Assembly: GCA_910589035.1 (NCBI GenBank)
Contig: CAJUSI010000077.1
Coordinates: 1-45,058, forward strand
Source of the DNA: an uncultured Acetatifactor sp.
GTDB taxonomy: Bacteria; Bacillota; Clostridia; Lachnospirales; Lachnospiraceae
Direction: 5' to 3'
Length of the DNA stretch: 45,058 bases
Of this stretch, positions 26,269-33,812 are shown piece after piece (the first letter of the stretch is position 1; every line of letters begins with the position of its first letter). A program made the position numbers and the translations under genes. Below the pieces are notes generated by a model. That model saw only the letters and a program-made list of their open reading frames with translations, ran no database searches and was not told where the DNA came from.

Positions 26269-26320
26269 AAATTCCTCCAGCCCCTTTCTCCCGCCAATCG
26301 GGACAAAATGGTGTAAATAT

Positions 26321-26352
26321 GAAAGGTTGAGATGCCAACACCTCAACCTTTC
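26321..26352. terminator. Hairpin between rpmE and the DUF1385 gene
   Basis: GAAAGGTTGAG (26321-26331) pairs perfectly with CTCAACCTTTC (26342-26352). On the minus strand the stem is followed by ATATTT, so it may partly terminate transcripts after rpmE. Confidence 0.6.
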
Positions 26353-26363
26353 CTCCGCGATTC

Positions 26364-26564
26364 CTATTTAACGCCGTATTTCTTATTGAATTTCTCAATA
26401 CGTCCATCGGCTCTCGCTGTCTTCTGCTGACCGGTATAGAACGAATGGCATTTGGAACAAACTTCTACGTGAATCTCGGGCTTCGTGGAGCCGGTCACGA
26501 AAGTATTGCCACAGTTGCAGGTCACAGTCGCCTGATAGTACTTGGGATGGATTCCTTCCTTCAT
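26364..26564 (-). CDS. rpmE: 50S ribosomal protein L31
   Basis: A 66-residue ribosomal protein of the zinc-binding (C+) L31 type, with Cys16, Cys18, Cys36 and Cys39 in TCNCGNTF and VCSKCH. MKEGIHPKY is the standard start; AGAGGTGA lies 6 nt upstream of the ATG at 26564, and an earlier GTG is not needed. It lies between rho and DUF1385 on the same strand. Confidence 0.96.
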   Translation of the reverse strand: MKEGIHPKYYQATVTCNCGNTFVTGSTKPEIHVEVCSKCHSFYTGQQKTARADGRIEKFNKKYGVK

Positions 26565-26711
26565 CTCATTCACCTCTCTATAATAATCACACTGTCATTT
26601 CCCATGGCCGTGCAATCACAGTATTATTTGTCGTTCACATCCGCACTGCTTATGGAACCACAAACAGCGTTATTATTGTAGCATAAGGACAACCAGGTTG
26701 CAAGCTTTATT

Positions 26712-28406
26712 TTAAATAAATTTGTTTCTTTTTACCATCTGGACAAATTCATTGTTGTTCCTGGTTCTGGAGAACATGTCCAGAATACGGTCGGTGGCCT
26801 CGTCCGATTTTAAGCCGTTCAGGGCCTTTCGCATAATATTGATTGCCTCCAGCTCCTCTCCCGCCAACAGCAGGTCCTCTCTGCGGGTTCCGGACTTTGC
26901 CAGATCAATAGCAGGAAAGATGCGTTTCTCCGAAAGCTTGCGGTCCAGAATCATTTCCATATTGCCGGTACTCTTGAACTCCTCATAAATTACGTCATCC
27001 ATCTTGCTGCCTGTATCCACTAAAGCTGTGGCAAGAATGGTCAGGCTCCCGCCGCCGCGCATATTTCTTGCGGCACCGAAGAAACGCTTGGGCATATGCA
27101 GGGCCGTAGGATCGAGGCCTCCGGAAAGTGTACGTCCGCTGGGCGGAACCACCAGGTTATAGGCCCTGGCCAGACGGGTAATGCTGTCCAGCAGAATTAC
27201 CACATTCTTTTTATGTTCTACCAGGCGCTTTGCTCTCTCAATCACCATCTCGGACACTCTCTTATGATGATCGGGCAGTTCGTCAAAGGTGGAATAGATC
27301 ACCTCCACGTTGGCGCCGCTGATGGCTTCCTTTACATCCGTCACCTCCTCAGGGCGTTCGTCGATCAGAAGTATCAGCATGTGAAGATCCGGATTGGTAC
27401 GGAGAATGGATGTGGCTACCTCCTTTAACAGCGTCGTCTTACCTGCCTTCGGCGGAGATACGATCATCCCGCGCTGTCCTCTTCCTATGGGACTTACCAG
27501 ATCCATCACCCTCATTGCCACACTGCAGCCCGGTGTCTCCAGCTTAATTCGCTGATTGGGAAAGATGGGGGTCATTTCTTCAAAACCCTTGCGCTTCATG
27601 GCTTCCTCAAGAGGATACCCGTTGATGGTACGAACGAAAAGCAGAGCGCTGAATTTCTCCTGCTGAGTTTTCACTCTCTTATTTCCGCAGAGAATATCTC
27701 CCGTTTTCAGCCCGAAACGCCTGATCTGGCTGGGCGCCACATATACATCGTTTTCTCCGGGCAGATAGTTCTCGCAGCGGATAAAGCCGTAGCCGTCAGG
27801 CATGACTTCCAGAATCCCTCTGGCTTCCTCGCCGCTGTCTAATTCCTTGGGATAGGTTTTCTCGTCATATACTTCATTCATACAGTTGGGACGCTGCGCC
27901 GCAGATGCCGGGGCCGAAGGAGTTCCCTGCACAGAGGTCTGGGCAGACGCCGAAAACGCCGGGGACTGTGCGGATGCAGAAGTCGCCGCGGACGCCGGAG
28001 ACTGCGCAGATGCGGGAGTCACTGCAGAAGCCTGGGCAGACTGCATCCCCTCCGCTTTCGCTGCTTCCTCAATTCTCTGAGCGCTTTCACTCTGGGCTGC
28101 AGCCTCCGCGCGATAATTGGTCTCATTCATAGTCGCGCTCTGGGCCTGCTCATTTCTCGGTCTGGGCGCTGGTTTCTTATTTGTGACGATACGCTTGCGC
28201 ATAGGTCTGGAATTGTGCTCTCGAGTCTGCTGTGGCTCCGCACTCTTTGCCGCCTTTTCCTCTTCCTGCTTTTTTACTCTCTCATCCTCGGCCAGCATGG
28301 CTTCCACCAGTTCAGCCTTCTTCATGCCGGATGTTCCCTTAAGCCCGCGCACCTTCGCCAGCTCTTTCAACTGCACAAGCGGCAATGATTCATATTTTTC
28401 TTTCAT
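26712..28406 (-). CDS. rho: Transcription termination factor Rho with a long N-terminal insertion
   Basis: A 564-residue hexameric RNA helicase. Residues 1-45 form the SAP-like Rho_N domain (LPLVQLKELAKVRGLKG). Residues about 55-190 are a low-complexity insertion, first basic (RPMRKRIVTNKKPAPRPRN) and then Ala/Ser/Gln-rich with repeated ASAQSPA words. The cold-shock-like RNA-binding domain follows (EARGILEVMPDGYGFIR). The ATPase core has Walker A PPKAGKTT, Walker B LLIDERPEEVTD and an intact C-terminus. GGAGG is 5 nt before the ATG. The insertion makes it roughly 130 residues longer than E. coli Rho. A hairpin in its leader may be regulatory. Confidence 0.96.
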   Translation of the reverse strand: MKEKYESLPLVQLKELAKVRGLKGTSGMKKAELVEAMLAEDERVKKQEEEKAAKSAEPQQTREHNSRPMRKRIVTNKKPAPRPRNEQAQSATMNETNYRAEAAAQSESAQRIEEAAKAEGMQSAQASAVTPASAQSPASAATSASAQSPAFSASAQTSVQGTPSAPASAAQRPNCMNEVYDEKTYPKELDSGEEARGILEVMPDGYGFIRCENYLPGENDVYVAPSQIRRFGLKTGDILCGNKRVKTQQEKFSALLFVRTINGYPLEEAMKRKGFEEMTPIFPNQRIKLETPGCSVAMRVMDLVSPIGRGQRGMIVSPPKAGKTTLLKEVATSILRTNPDLHMLILLIDERPEEVTDVKEAISGANVEVIYSTFDELPDHHKRVSEMVIERAKRLVEHKKNVVILLDSITRLARAYNLVVPPSGRTLSGGLDPTALHMPKRFFGAARNMRGGGSLTILATALVDTGSKMDDVIYEEFKSTGNMEMILDRKLSEKRIFPAIDLAKSGTRREDLLLAGEELEAINIMRKALNGLKSDEATDRILDMFSRTRNNNEFVQMVKRNKFI

Positions 28407-28482
28407 AAATTCCTCCTGCTTTCTGAAAATTTTTAATATAACGGGGGACACAGCCAGATTCGTTATGATGTGCTGCGTTGAC

Positions 28483-28540
28483 ACATGATCGAATATCATG
28501 TATTGTTTTTTATTATAATACATTTTTGCAAAAATAGGAA
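28483..28540 (-). promoter_or_regulatory. rho promoter and leader hairpin
   Basis: On the minus strand TTCCTA (28540-28535) and TATAAT (28517-28512) are 17 bp apart. Directly after the expected start, ACATGAT (28483-28489) and ATCATGT (28495-28501) form a hairpin in a leader of about 100 nt. Rho autoregulation through its leader is known in other bacteria; here it is an inference. Confidence 0.45.
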
Positions 28541-28584
28541 CCCCCATTTTAAAATATGCTTCAAGAAAAAATAAATCAAATATC

Positions 28585-28613
28585 TTGCGAATACGTATAA
28601 ATTATTATATGAT
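28585..28613 (+). promoter_or_regulatory. Promoter of the malic enzyme gene
   Basis: TTGCGA (28585-28590) and TATGAT (28608-28613) are 17 bp apart, about 98 bp before the ATG at 28711, and divergent from the rho promoter. Confidence 0.55.
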
Positions 28614-28710
28614 ATTTACAATCCGTGAAAAATGAGAGGAAAGAAAGTGCTTTTGAACTTAAAAGTATATATTAAGGAAGGAAAACTAAGATACGAAAAG
28701 AGGTAAGATC

Positions 28711-29868
28711 ATGACCATCAACGAAAAAGCGCTGAAAATGCACGAAGAATGGAACGGCAAGCTGGAAACCGTCTCCAAGGCAGAGGTAAAATCCAGGGAG
28801 GATCTGGCAATCGCCTACACGCCCGGGGTGGCTGAGCCCTGCAAAGTAATCGCCCGGGATAAGGAAGCCGCCTATCGATATACCATGAAAGCCAATACCG
28901 TGGCCGTGGTTTCCGACGGAAGCGCCGTCCTGGGTCTTGGGAATATCGGCCCTCACGCCGCCATGCCCGTCATGGAGGGAAAGGCAGTCCTCTTCAAGGA
29001 ATTCGGCGGCATCAATGCGGTCCCCATCTGTCTGGATACACAGGATACGGAGGAGATCATCAAGGCAGTCACCTGGCTTGCCCCCGCCTTCGGCGGCATC
29101 AACCTGGAGGATATCAGCGCCCCCAGATGCTTCGAAATCGAGGAGCGTCTGAAGGCTGCCCTTGACATTCCCGTGTTCCATGACGACCAGCACGGCACGG
29201 CCATCGTGGTTCTGGCCGGCATCATAAACGCCCTGAAGGTGGTTGGAAAGGAAAAGGAGAACTGCAGGGTGGTGGTCAACGGCGCCGGAAGCGCTGGCGT
29301 TGCCATCACCAGGCTGCTTTTGACCTACGGCTTCCCGGATATTATCATGTGCGATAAATCAGGAATTCTTTCCCAATCCTCGGAGGATTTAAACTGGATG
29401 CAGCGCAAAATGATGGATGTAACCAATTTAAAGGGTGAGACCGGAACCCTGGCAGACGCCATAAAAGGCGCCGATATTTTTGTGGGCGTGTCCGCTCCCA
29501 ATATTGTAACCCCGGAAATGGCAGCCTCCATGAATCATGATGCCATCCTTTTTGCCATGGCGAACCCCGTCCCTGAAATCATGCCCGATGCGGCAAAGGC
29601 TGCAGGTGTCCGGGTGGTAGGAACAGGCCGCAGCGATTTCCCCAACCAGGTGAACAATGTGGTAGCCTTCCCCGGTATCTTCAGGGGCGCCCTGGAGGGA
29701 CGGGCCGCCCGGATTACGGAGGAAATGAAGCTTGCCGCCGCCCGGGCCATCGCCGGACTGGTTCCCGAAGAGGAATTAAGCGAGGACAATATTCTGCCGG
29801 AGGCTTTTCATCCAAGGGTGGCGGATGCGGTGGCTGAAGCCGTAAAATCCCATATCCGGCATTCCTGA
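28711..29868 (+). CDS. NAD(P)-dependent malic enzyme
   Basis: A 385-residue cytoplasmic enzyme that oxidatively decarboxylates malate to pyruvate. The N-terminal catalytic domain has DLAIAYTPGVAEPC, SDGSAVLGLGNIGPHAAMPVMEGK (quoted in part: the landmark is LGLGNIG) and FHDDQHGTAIV, which holds metal-binding acids. The NAD(P)-binding domain starts VVVNGAGSAGVAI. FAMANPVPEI is the usual C-terminal landmark. The length is that of the short bacterial form, without a phosphotransacetylase-like extension. AGAGGT lies before the ATG. The cofactor cannot be decided from the sequence. Confidence 0.93.
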   Translation: MTINEKALKMHEEWNGKLETVSKAEVKSREDLAIAYTPGVAEPCKVIARDKEAAYRYTMKANTVAVVSDGSAVLGLGNIGPHAAMPVMEGKAVLFKEFGGINAVPICLDTQDTEEIIKAVTWLAPAFGGINLEDISAPRCFEIEERLKAALDIPVFHDDQHGTAIVVLAGIINALKVVGKEKENCRVVVNGAGSAGVAITRLLLTYGFPDIIMCDKSGILSQSSEDLNWMQRKMMDVTNLKGETGTLADAIKGADIFVGVSAPNIVTPEMAASMNHDAILFAMANPVPEIMPDAAKAAGVRVVGTGRSDFPNQVNNVVAFPGIFRGALEGRAARITEEMKLAAARAIAGLVPEEELSEDNILPEAFHPRVADAVAEAVKSHIRHS

Positions 29869-29952
29869 GCCGCAAGCATGCCGTTTCGGCGGCAATCGAG
29901 CGGGGAAATGCTCAGAACACTGATATACCATGATGTCGGAAAAAGAGTAACC

Positions 29953-30031
29953 GGTGCCTGATACAATCATACGATTGAACCGGGCAGCGTTATGCAGTCC
30001 GGTTTCACAGCAAGTGAAATCGTTAAGCAGT
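29953..30031. repeat. Three-armed palindromic repeat, copy 3 (5' end diverged)
   Basis: GTGCCTGATACAATCAT through CAGCGTTATGCAGT and the TTTCAC/GTGAAA hairpin to CGTTAAGCAGT (ending 30031) match copies 1 and 2. The first arm is replaced by a sequence containing ACCGG, and CCGG near 29980 could pair with it. A perfect CAATC/GATTG hairpin is present inside. It abuts the MITE-like element at 30040. Confidence 0.7.
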
Positions 30032-30039
30032 ACATAGAA

Positions 30040-30190
30040 ATAGACTCTCGGAATGAAACTCCCCGCAGCAAGCTGCGGGAAATTAACCCCTCTTTGGGAT
30101 TAAACAGGGAGCAGGAACAGAGGGAGAACCGGTGAAAAAGATTCCAAAAAAGCTCTACAGAAAGCGGAAGAGAGATTCCGAGAGTATATA
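30040..30190. mobile_element. MITE-like element, copy 2
   Basis: Left end ATAGACTCTCGGAAT (30040-30054) and right end ATTCCGAGAGTATATA (30175-30190) are near-perfect inverted repeats, the same ends as in copy 1. It contains a strong hairpin, CCCGCAGC (30062-30069) with GCTGCGGG (30072-30079). No coding sequence. The interior is not obviously similar to copy 1. Confidence 0.5.
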
Positions 30191-30196
30191 GAATAA

Positions 30197-30221
30197 AAAA
30201 GGAGGCGGAATGCCTCCTTTT
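30197..30221 (+). terminator. Rho-independent terminator-like hairpin before the DUF4364 gene
   Basis: AAAAGGAGGC (30197-30206) pairs perfectly with GCCTCCTTTT (30212-30221). It lies 18 bp before the ATG at 30240, so it may end transcripts from malic enzyme or attenuate the DUF4364 gene. It also hides the GGAGG sequence in its stem. Confidence 0.6.
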
Positions 30222-30239
30222 GGAAAGGATTGATATAAA

Positions 30240-30758
30240 ATGCTGCAGGATCCCCTTACCTTATATAAACTGATCGTACTCTATATGCTGAACCGGGTCA
30301 CCTTTCCCATGACCAATGCCCAGGTCAGCGATTTTATTCTGGAAAGAGAATACACCAACTATCTCACCCTGCAGCAGGTCATCAACGAGCTCAACGATGC
30401 CCGCATGATTTCCATGGAAACTATCCGCAACCGCACGCATCTGTCCATTACGCCGGAAGGCCGGGAGACTTTGAATTACTTTCAAAACCGCATCAATCAC
30501 GCTATTAAGAAGGAAATCGATACTTACTTCCGGGAGAATGAATATGTCCTCCGCAACGAAGTATCCATTCTCGGCGATTATTATTACAGAGCTTCCACGG
30601 GGGAATATGAGGCCCATCTGGTGGCAAAGGACAATAATGTCAGCCTGGTGGACATCAAATTATCCGTGCCCACCCAGGAGATTGCCGTCTCTGTCTGTGA
30701 AAACTGGCAGAAGAAGAATCAGGAGATCTATAAATACCTTACGGAACGGCTGTTTTAA
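30240..30758 (+). CDS. DUF4364 family winged-helix protein
   Basis: A 172-residue protein. The N-terminal half looks like a winged helix (LYKLIVLYMLNRVTFPMTNAQ shortened to its landmark FPMTNAQVSDFIL, then LQQVINELNDARMI and HLSITPEGRETL). The C-terminal half is an alpha/beta part ending NWQKKNQEIYKYL. These match DUF4364, a clostridial family thought to be regulatory. The ATG has GGAAAGGA upstream. It is convergent with rarA and its stop overlaps that gene's end by 4 bp. Confidence 0.85.
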   Translation: MLQDPLTLYKLIVLYMLNRVTFPMTNAQVSDFILEREYTNYLTLQQVINELNDARMISMETIRNRTHLSITPEGRETLNYFQNRINHAIKKEIDTYFRENEYVLRNEVSILGDYYYRASTGEYEAHLVAKDNNVSLVDIKLSVPTQEIAVSVCENWQKKNQEIYKYLTERLF

Positions 30759-32083
30759 GCCTCTCTCTTGATTCTGCTCATATGCTCCCGTATCTTGGCC
30801 TCGTAGCCGTTTCCGGTGGGCCTGTAGAATTCCTTTCCGCTCAATTCATAGGGCAGATACTGCTGTCTCACGTAGTGATTGGGGTATTCATGGGCATATT
30901 TGTAGCCCGTTCCCCTGCCAAGCTTTGCAGCCCCTTTATAATGAGCGTCCTGCAGATGGGGCGGAATGGGCAGATTCCCGCTTTTCTCCACTTCCTGCAT
31001 TGCCAGGAAAACAGCCTCACAGCCCGCGTTGCTTTTCGGCGCGCATGCCACATAGGCGGCAGCCTGGGAGAGAATGATCTGAGCCTCCGGCATGCCGATC
31101 CTCTCTACCGCCAGGGAGGCGTTGACAGCCACCACCAGAGCCTGGGGATCCGCATTTCCCACGTCCTCCGCCGCACAGATCATGATTCTCCTGGCGATAA
31201 AAGCAGCCTCCTCCCCCGCATGGAGCATTCTGGCCAGATAGTATACCGCCGCGTCCGGATCGGAGCCCCGCATGCTCTTGATAAAGGCGGAGATGGTATC
31301 GTAATGATTGTCCCCGCTCTTGTCATAACGCACCGCCTTCCTCTGGATGCATTCCTGGGCCACGTCCAGCGTAATGTGGATTCTGCCGTCGCCGCTTCGC
31401 TCCGTGCTCATAACGGCCAGTTCTACGGCGTTCAGCGCATGCCTGGCATCCCCGCCGGAGACATCCGCCAGAAAATCCAGCGCCTCCTCGTCTATCACCG
31501 CATTATAGGCTCCCATACCCCTGTCCTCATCGTAAACCGCCTTCTTTATCAGCTCCCTGATCGCTTCCATGGGAATGGGCTTCAGCTCAAAAATAATGGA
31601 GCGGGACAACAGCGCGCCGTTTACCTCAAAATACGGGTTCTCGGTGGTGGCGCCGATCAGAACCACCGTGCCGTCCTCCACAAAGGGAAGCAGGTAATCC
31701 TGCTGAGCCTTATTAAATCGGTGTATCTCATCGATAAACAAAATGGTCCGCCTGCCGTACATCCCCCGGGTTTCTCCGGCCTTCTCCACCACCGCCTCCA
31801 TATCCTTTTTCCCTGCGGAGGTAGCGTTAATCTGGGTAAATTCTGCGCTGGTGCTTCCCGCAATCACCTTTGCCAGCGTGGTCTTGCCCGTGCCGGGAGG
31901 TCCGTAGAAAATGACGCTGCTTATCTTATCCGCCCTGATGGCGCGGTAGAGCAGTCTGTCCCTGCCCACGATATGCTCCTGTCCCAACACCTCGTCCAGG
32001 GTTCTGGGGCGCATTCTGGCAGCCAGAGGCGCCTCCTTTTCCATATTGGTATTCCGCATATAATCAAATATATTTAAGTCCAT
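30755..32083 (-). CDS. rarA: Replication-associated recombination protein A (RarA/MgsA)
   Basis: A 442-residue AAA+ ATPase related to clamp loaders, acting at stalled replication forks. Landmarks are LAARMRPRTLDEVLGQEHI, Walker A GPPGTGKTT, Walker B ILFIDEIHRFNKAQQD, sensor-1 region IGATTENPYFEVN and the C-terminal tetramer domain (KSNAGCEAV, LQDAHYKGA, GYKYAHEYPNHYV). Full length. The ATG at 32083 has only a weak site upstream. A 62-bp minisatellite separates it from the NYN gene upstream on the same strand. Confidence 0.94.
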   Translation of the reverse strand: MDLNIFDYMRNTNMEKEAPLAARMRPRTLDEVLGQEHIVGRDRLLYRAIRADKISSVIFYGPPGTGKTTLAKVIAGSTSAEFTQINATSAGKKDMEAVVEKAGETRGMYGRRTILFIDEIHRFNKAQQDYLLPFVEDGTVVLIGATTENPYFEVNGALLSRSIIFELKPIPMEAIRELIKKAVYDEDRGMGAYNAVIDEEALDFLADVSGGDARHALNAVELAVMSTERSGDGRIHITLDVAQECIQRKAVRYDKSGDNHYDTISAFIKSMRGSDPDAAVYYLARMLHAGEEAAFIARRIMICAAEDVGNADPQALVVAVNASLAVERIGMPEAQIILSQAAAYVACAPKSNAGCEAVFLAMQEVEKSGNLPIPPHLQDAHYKGAAKLGRGTGYKYAHEYPNHYVRQQYLPYELSGKEFYRPTGNGYEAKIREHMSRIKREA

Positions 32084-32175
32084 TTTTCTCGTCCTGCCGT
32101 TCGGATTCTTACGGAATCCGTGGGTTCCTTTTATCCTCTTTCGCCTTATTCCGCCCCACAGCTCCCGGTCGTTTC

Positions 32176-32385
32176 TCTTTCGGTCTGCAGTTTCCTCTTT
32201 CCCGTTTTTTCAGTCCGCGGATTTCCCTCTCCGAGCTCCTTCGGTCCGATATATTTCTTTTTCAAGTTCCTTCAGTCCGCGGTTTTCTCTTTCCAGCTTT
32301 CTTCGGTCCGATATATTTCTTTTTCAAGTTCCTTCAGTCCGCGGTTTTCCCTTTCCAGCTTTCTTCGGTCCGATATATTCCCTTA
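32176..32385. repeat. 62-bp tandem repeat (minisatellite), about 3.5 units
   Basis: CGGTCCGATATAT recurs at 32242, 32304 and 32366, exactly 62 bp apart. Units also share TTTTTCAAGTTCCTTCAGTC and GCGGTTTTC; a weaker unit precedes. The last unit runs into the 3' end of the NYN gene (stop at 32383). The coding strand of both flanking genes is the purine-rich one. Confidence 0.85.
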
Positions 32386-33390
32386 TTTCTTCAGATACAC
32401 CTCGTTCTCATGTACTGTGACGGAATTCAGGCTCCGCAGGAAGCTGGAAATCCTGCTGTAGCCGAACTGTTTAAAATCCAGCTGCTTATATTTTTTATGC
32501 AGCTCGTCATTGAGACTGGCAAGATTCTCCACCATGCCGCCGTTCTTCTCAATCATACGGCAGATCTCCTGCTCCAGCTCCTCCTTGGTGAGAGTGGAAC
32601 GCCGCTCCACATAATACTGATTGCTCATTTTCTTCACATGGAGGTCTGTCAGTTCCTGATCGATCATGGTGCTCAGCTTGGAATAGCCATAGTTGCGCAC
32701 ATCAAAATCCGTAAATTTATCATTCAGCCTGTTGCCCAGCTGTGCCAGATCCACATGCTTTCCGCCGTTCTCATTGATCAGGGCGAGAATCACCTGCCGC
32801 ACTTCGGAAAGGGAGGTCACATTCTGCTCTTCCGCGGCCTCCGCATCCGCCGCAGCCGAACCGTCACCTGTTCTGAAACGCTTCTCTCCCGCAGAGCCCC
32901 TTTCCTCAGCGGGCATCCTCTCCTCAAGATTCTGTTCTGCCACCAGATTCAGGTGGATGAATTTATTGCAGGCCCTTGTGAGCGCCACTGGAGTCTTGGA
33001 CTCTCCCATGCCCAGGACAAACATGTTCTCTTCCCTCAGCCGCATGGCAAGCCTCGTAAAATCGCTGTCGCTGGTGACCAGACAGAATCCCTGCACCTTA
33101 TTCTTGTAGAGAATGTCCATGGCGTCGATCACCATGGCCATATCCGTGGCATTCTTTCCTGTTGTATAGGAAAACTGCTGTACGGGCATGATGGAATACT
33201 CCAGCAGCATCCCCTCCGACCAGCCGTTTCCTTTAGACCAGTTGCCGTAAATGCGCCGATAACTGGTTACCCCGTATTTCTCCAATTCCTCAAATATTGT
33301 AACCGCATATTTCGAACTGATATTGTCGGCGTCAATCAACACCGCAAACTGCATTTTCTCATTGGATATCGATTCCATAATCTCTTCCAT
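32383..33390 (-). CDS. NYN domain protein with two OST-HTH/LOTUS domains
   Basis: A 335-residue predicted RNA-acting protein. The NYN (PIN-like) nuclease domain covers residues 1-150, with acidic active-site candidates in FAVLIDADNIS, ATDMAMVIDAMD and LVTSDSDFTRLA. A charged, probably disordered linker (155-195) follows. Two OST-HTH (LOTUS) repeats are LSEVRQVILALINENGGKHV...YGYSKLSTMI (about 193-260) and LEQEICRMIEKNGG...FGYSRISSFL (about 270-330), each with the L..(F/Y)GYS(R/K) signature. OST-HTH domains bind RNA. The ATG at 33390 has GGGAG 5 nt upstream. Cellular RNA targets are unknown. Confidence 0.9.
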   Translation of the reverse strand: MEEIMESISNEKMQFAVLIDADNISSKYAVTIFEELEKYGVTSYRRIYGNWSKGNGWSEGMLLEYSIMPVQQFSYTTGKNATDMAMVIDAMDILYKNKVQGFCLVTSDSDFTRLAMRLREENMFVLGMGESKTPVALTRACNKFIHLNLVAEQNLEERMPAEERGSAGEKRFRTGDGSAAADAEAAEEQNVTSLSEVRQVILALINENGGKHVDLAQLGNRLNDKFTDFDVRNYGYSKLSTMIDQELTDLHVKKMSNQYYVERRSTLTKEELEQEICRMIEKNGGMVENLASLNDELHKKYKQLDFKQFGYSRISSFLRSLNSVTVHENEVYLKK

Positions 33391-33812
33391 TTCCGCTCCC
33401 CTCCGCCCGCTTTTCGGGCTTGTCCTTTCCCCTGGCTGTCTGCTTACTCAGCCTGCCCGCTTCCCGGGCTTTTTCTCTTTTCAATCCCGCCTGCTTCCCG
33501 GGCCGTCTTTCCCTGTTGGCTGTCTCCTCAGCCCTCTTCTCTCCCCGCTGGCTGCTTCCCGGTAAATTTGCCGCCTGTAAAAAGTATAGCATATTTTCCG
33601 TTTTTTCCCAATTGTTTTCTTCCTGTAAGATGGCCATTCGGCCGTTCCCTGCGGGGAATATGGACATTATACCATGTTTATCCGCCGGGTTAAACCAGTT
33701 TATGTAAACATTATTTTAAATCAGCCAAAAAGATATAGTCAAAGGACATAAAACAGTGTATTCTGGAGGAGTAAGGCATTATACGGACAATTACAGCCAA
33801 AGGAGTATAACC
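33391..33812. repeat. Degenerate GC-rich repeats between divergent NYN and nucleoside hydrolase genes
   Basis: Bases 33400-33560 contain repeated words (CCCGCTTTTCGGGC, CCCGCTTCCCGGGC, CTGCTTCCCGGGC; also GGCTGTCTGCTTACTCAGCC and GGCTGTCTCCTCAGCC). Each GC word can form a small hairpin. From 33590 to 33812 the DNA is AT-rich, with a GTTTATGTAAAC dyad (33699-33710) and no gene. Promoters for both flanking genes are expected here but I could not assign them firmly. Confidence 0.5.

Noticed and set aside
30782..32077. 431-codon plus-strand frame opposite rarA
   Set aside because: Mirrors the rarA coding region exactly, with no ribosome binding site and no recognisable domain.
33359..33667. 102-codon minus-strand frame over the NYN upstream repeats
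   Set aside because: Lys/Glu/Arg-rich translation of purine-rich repeat DNA, overlapping the NYN start in another frame.
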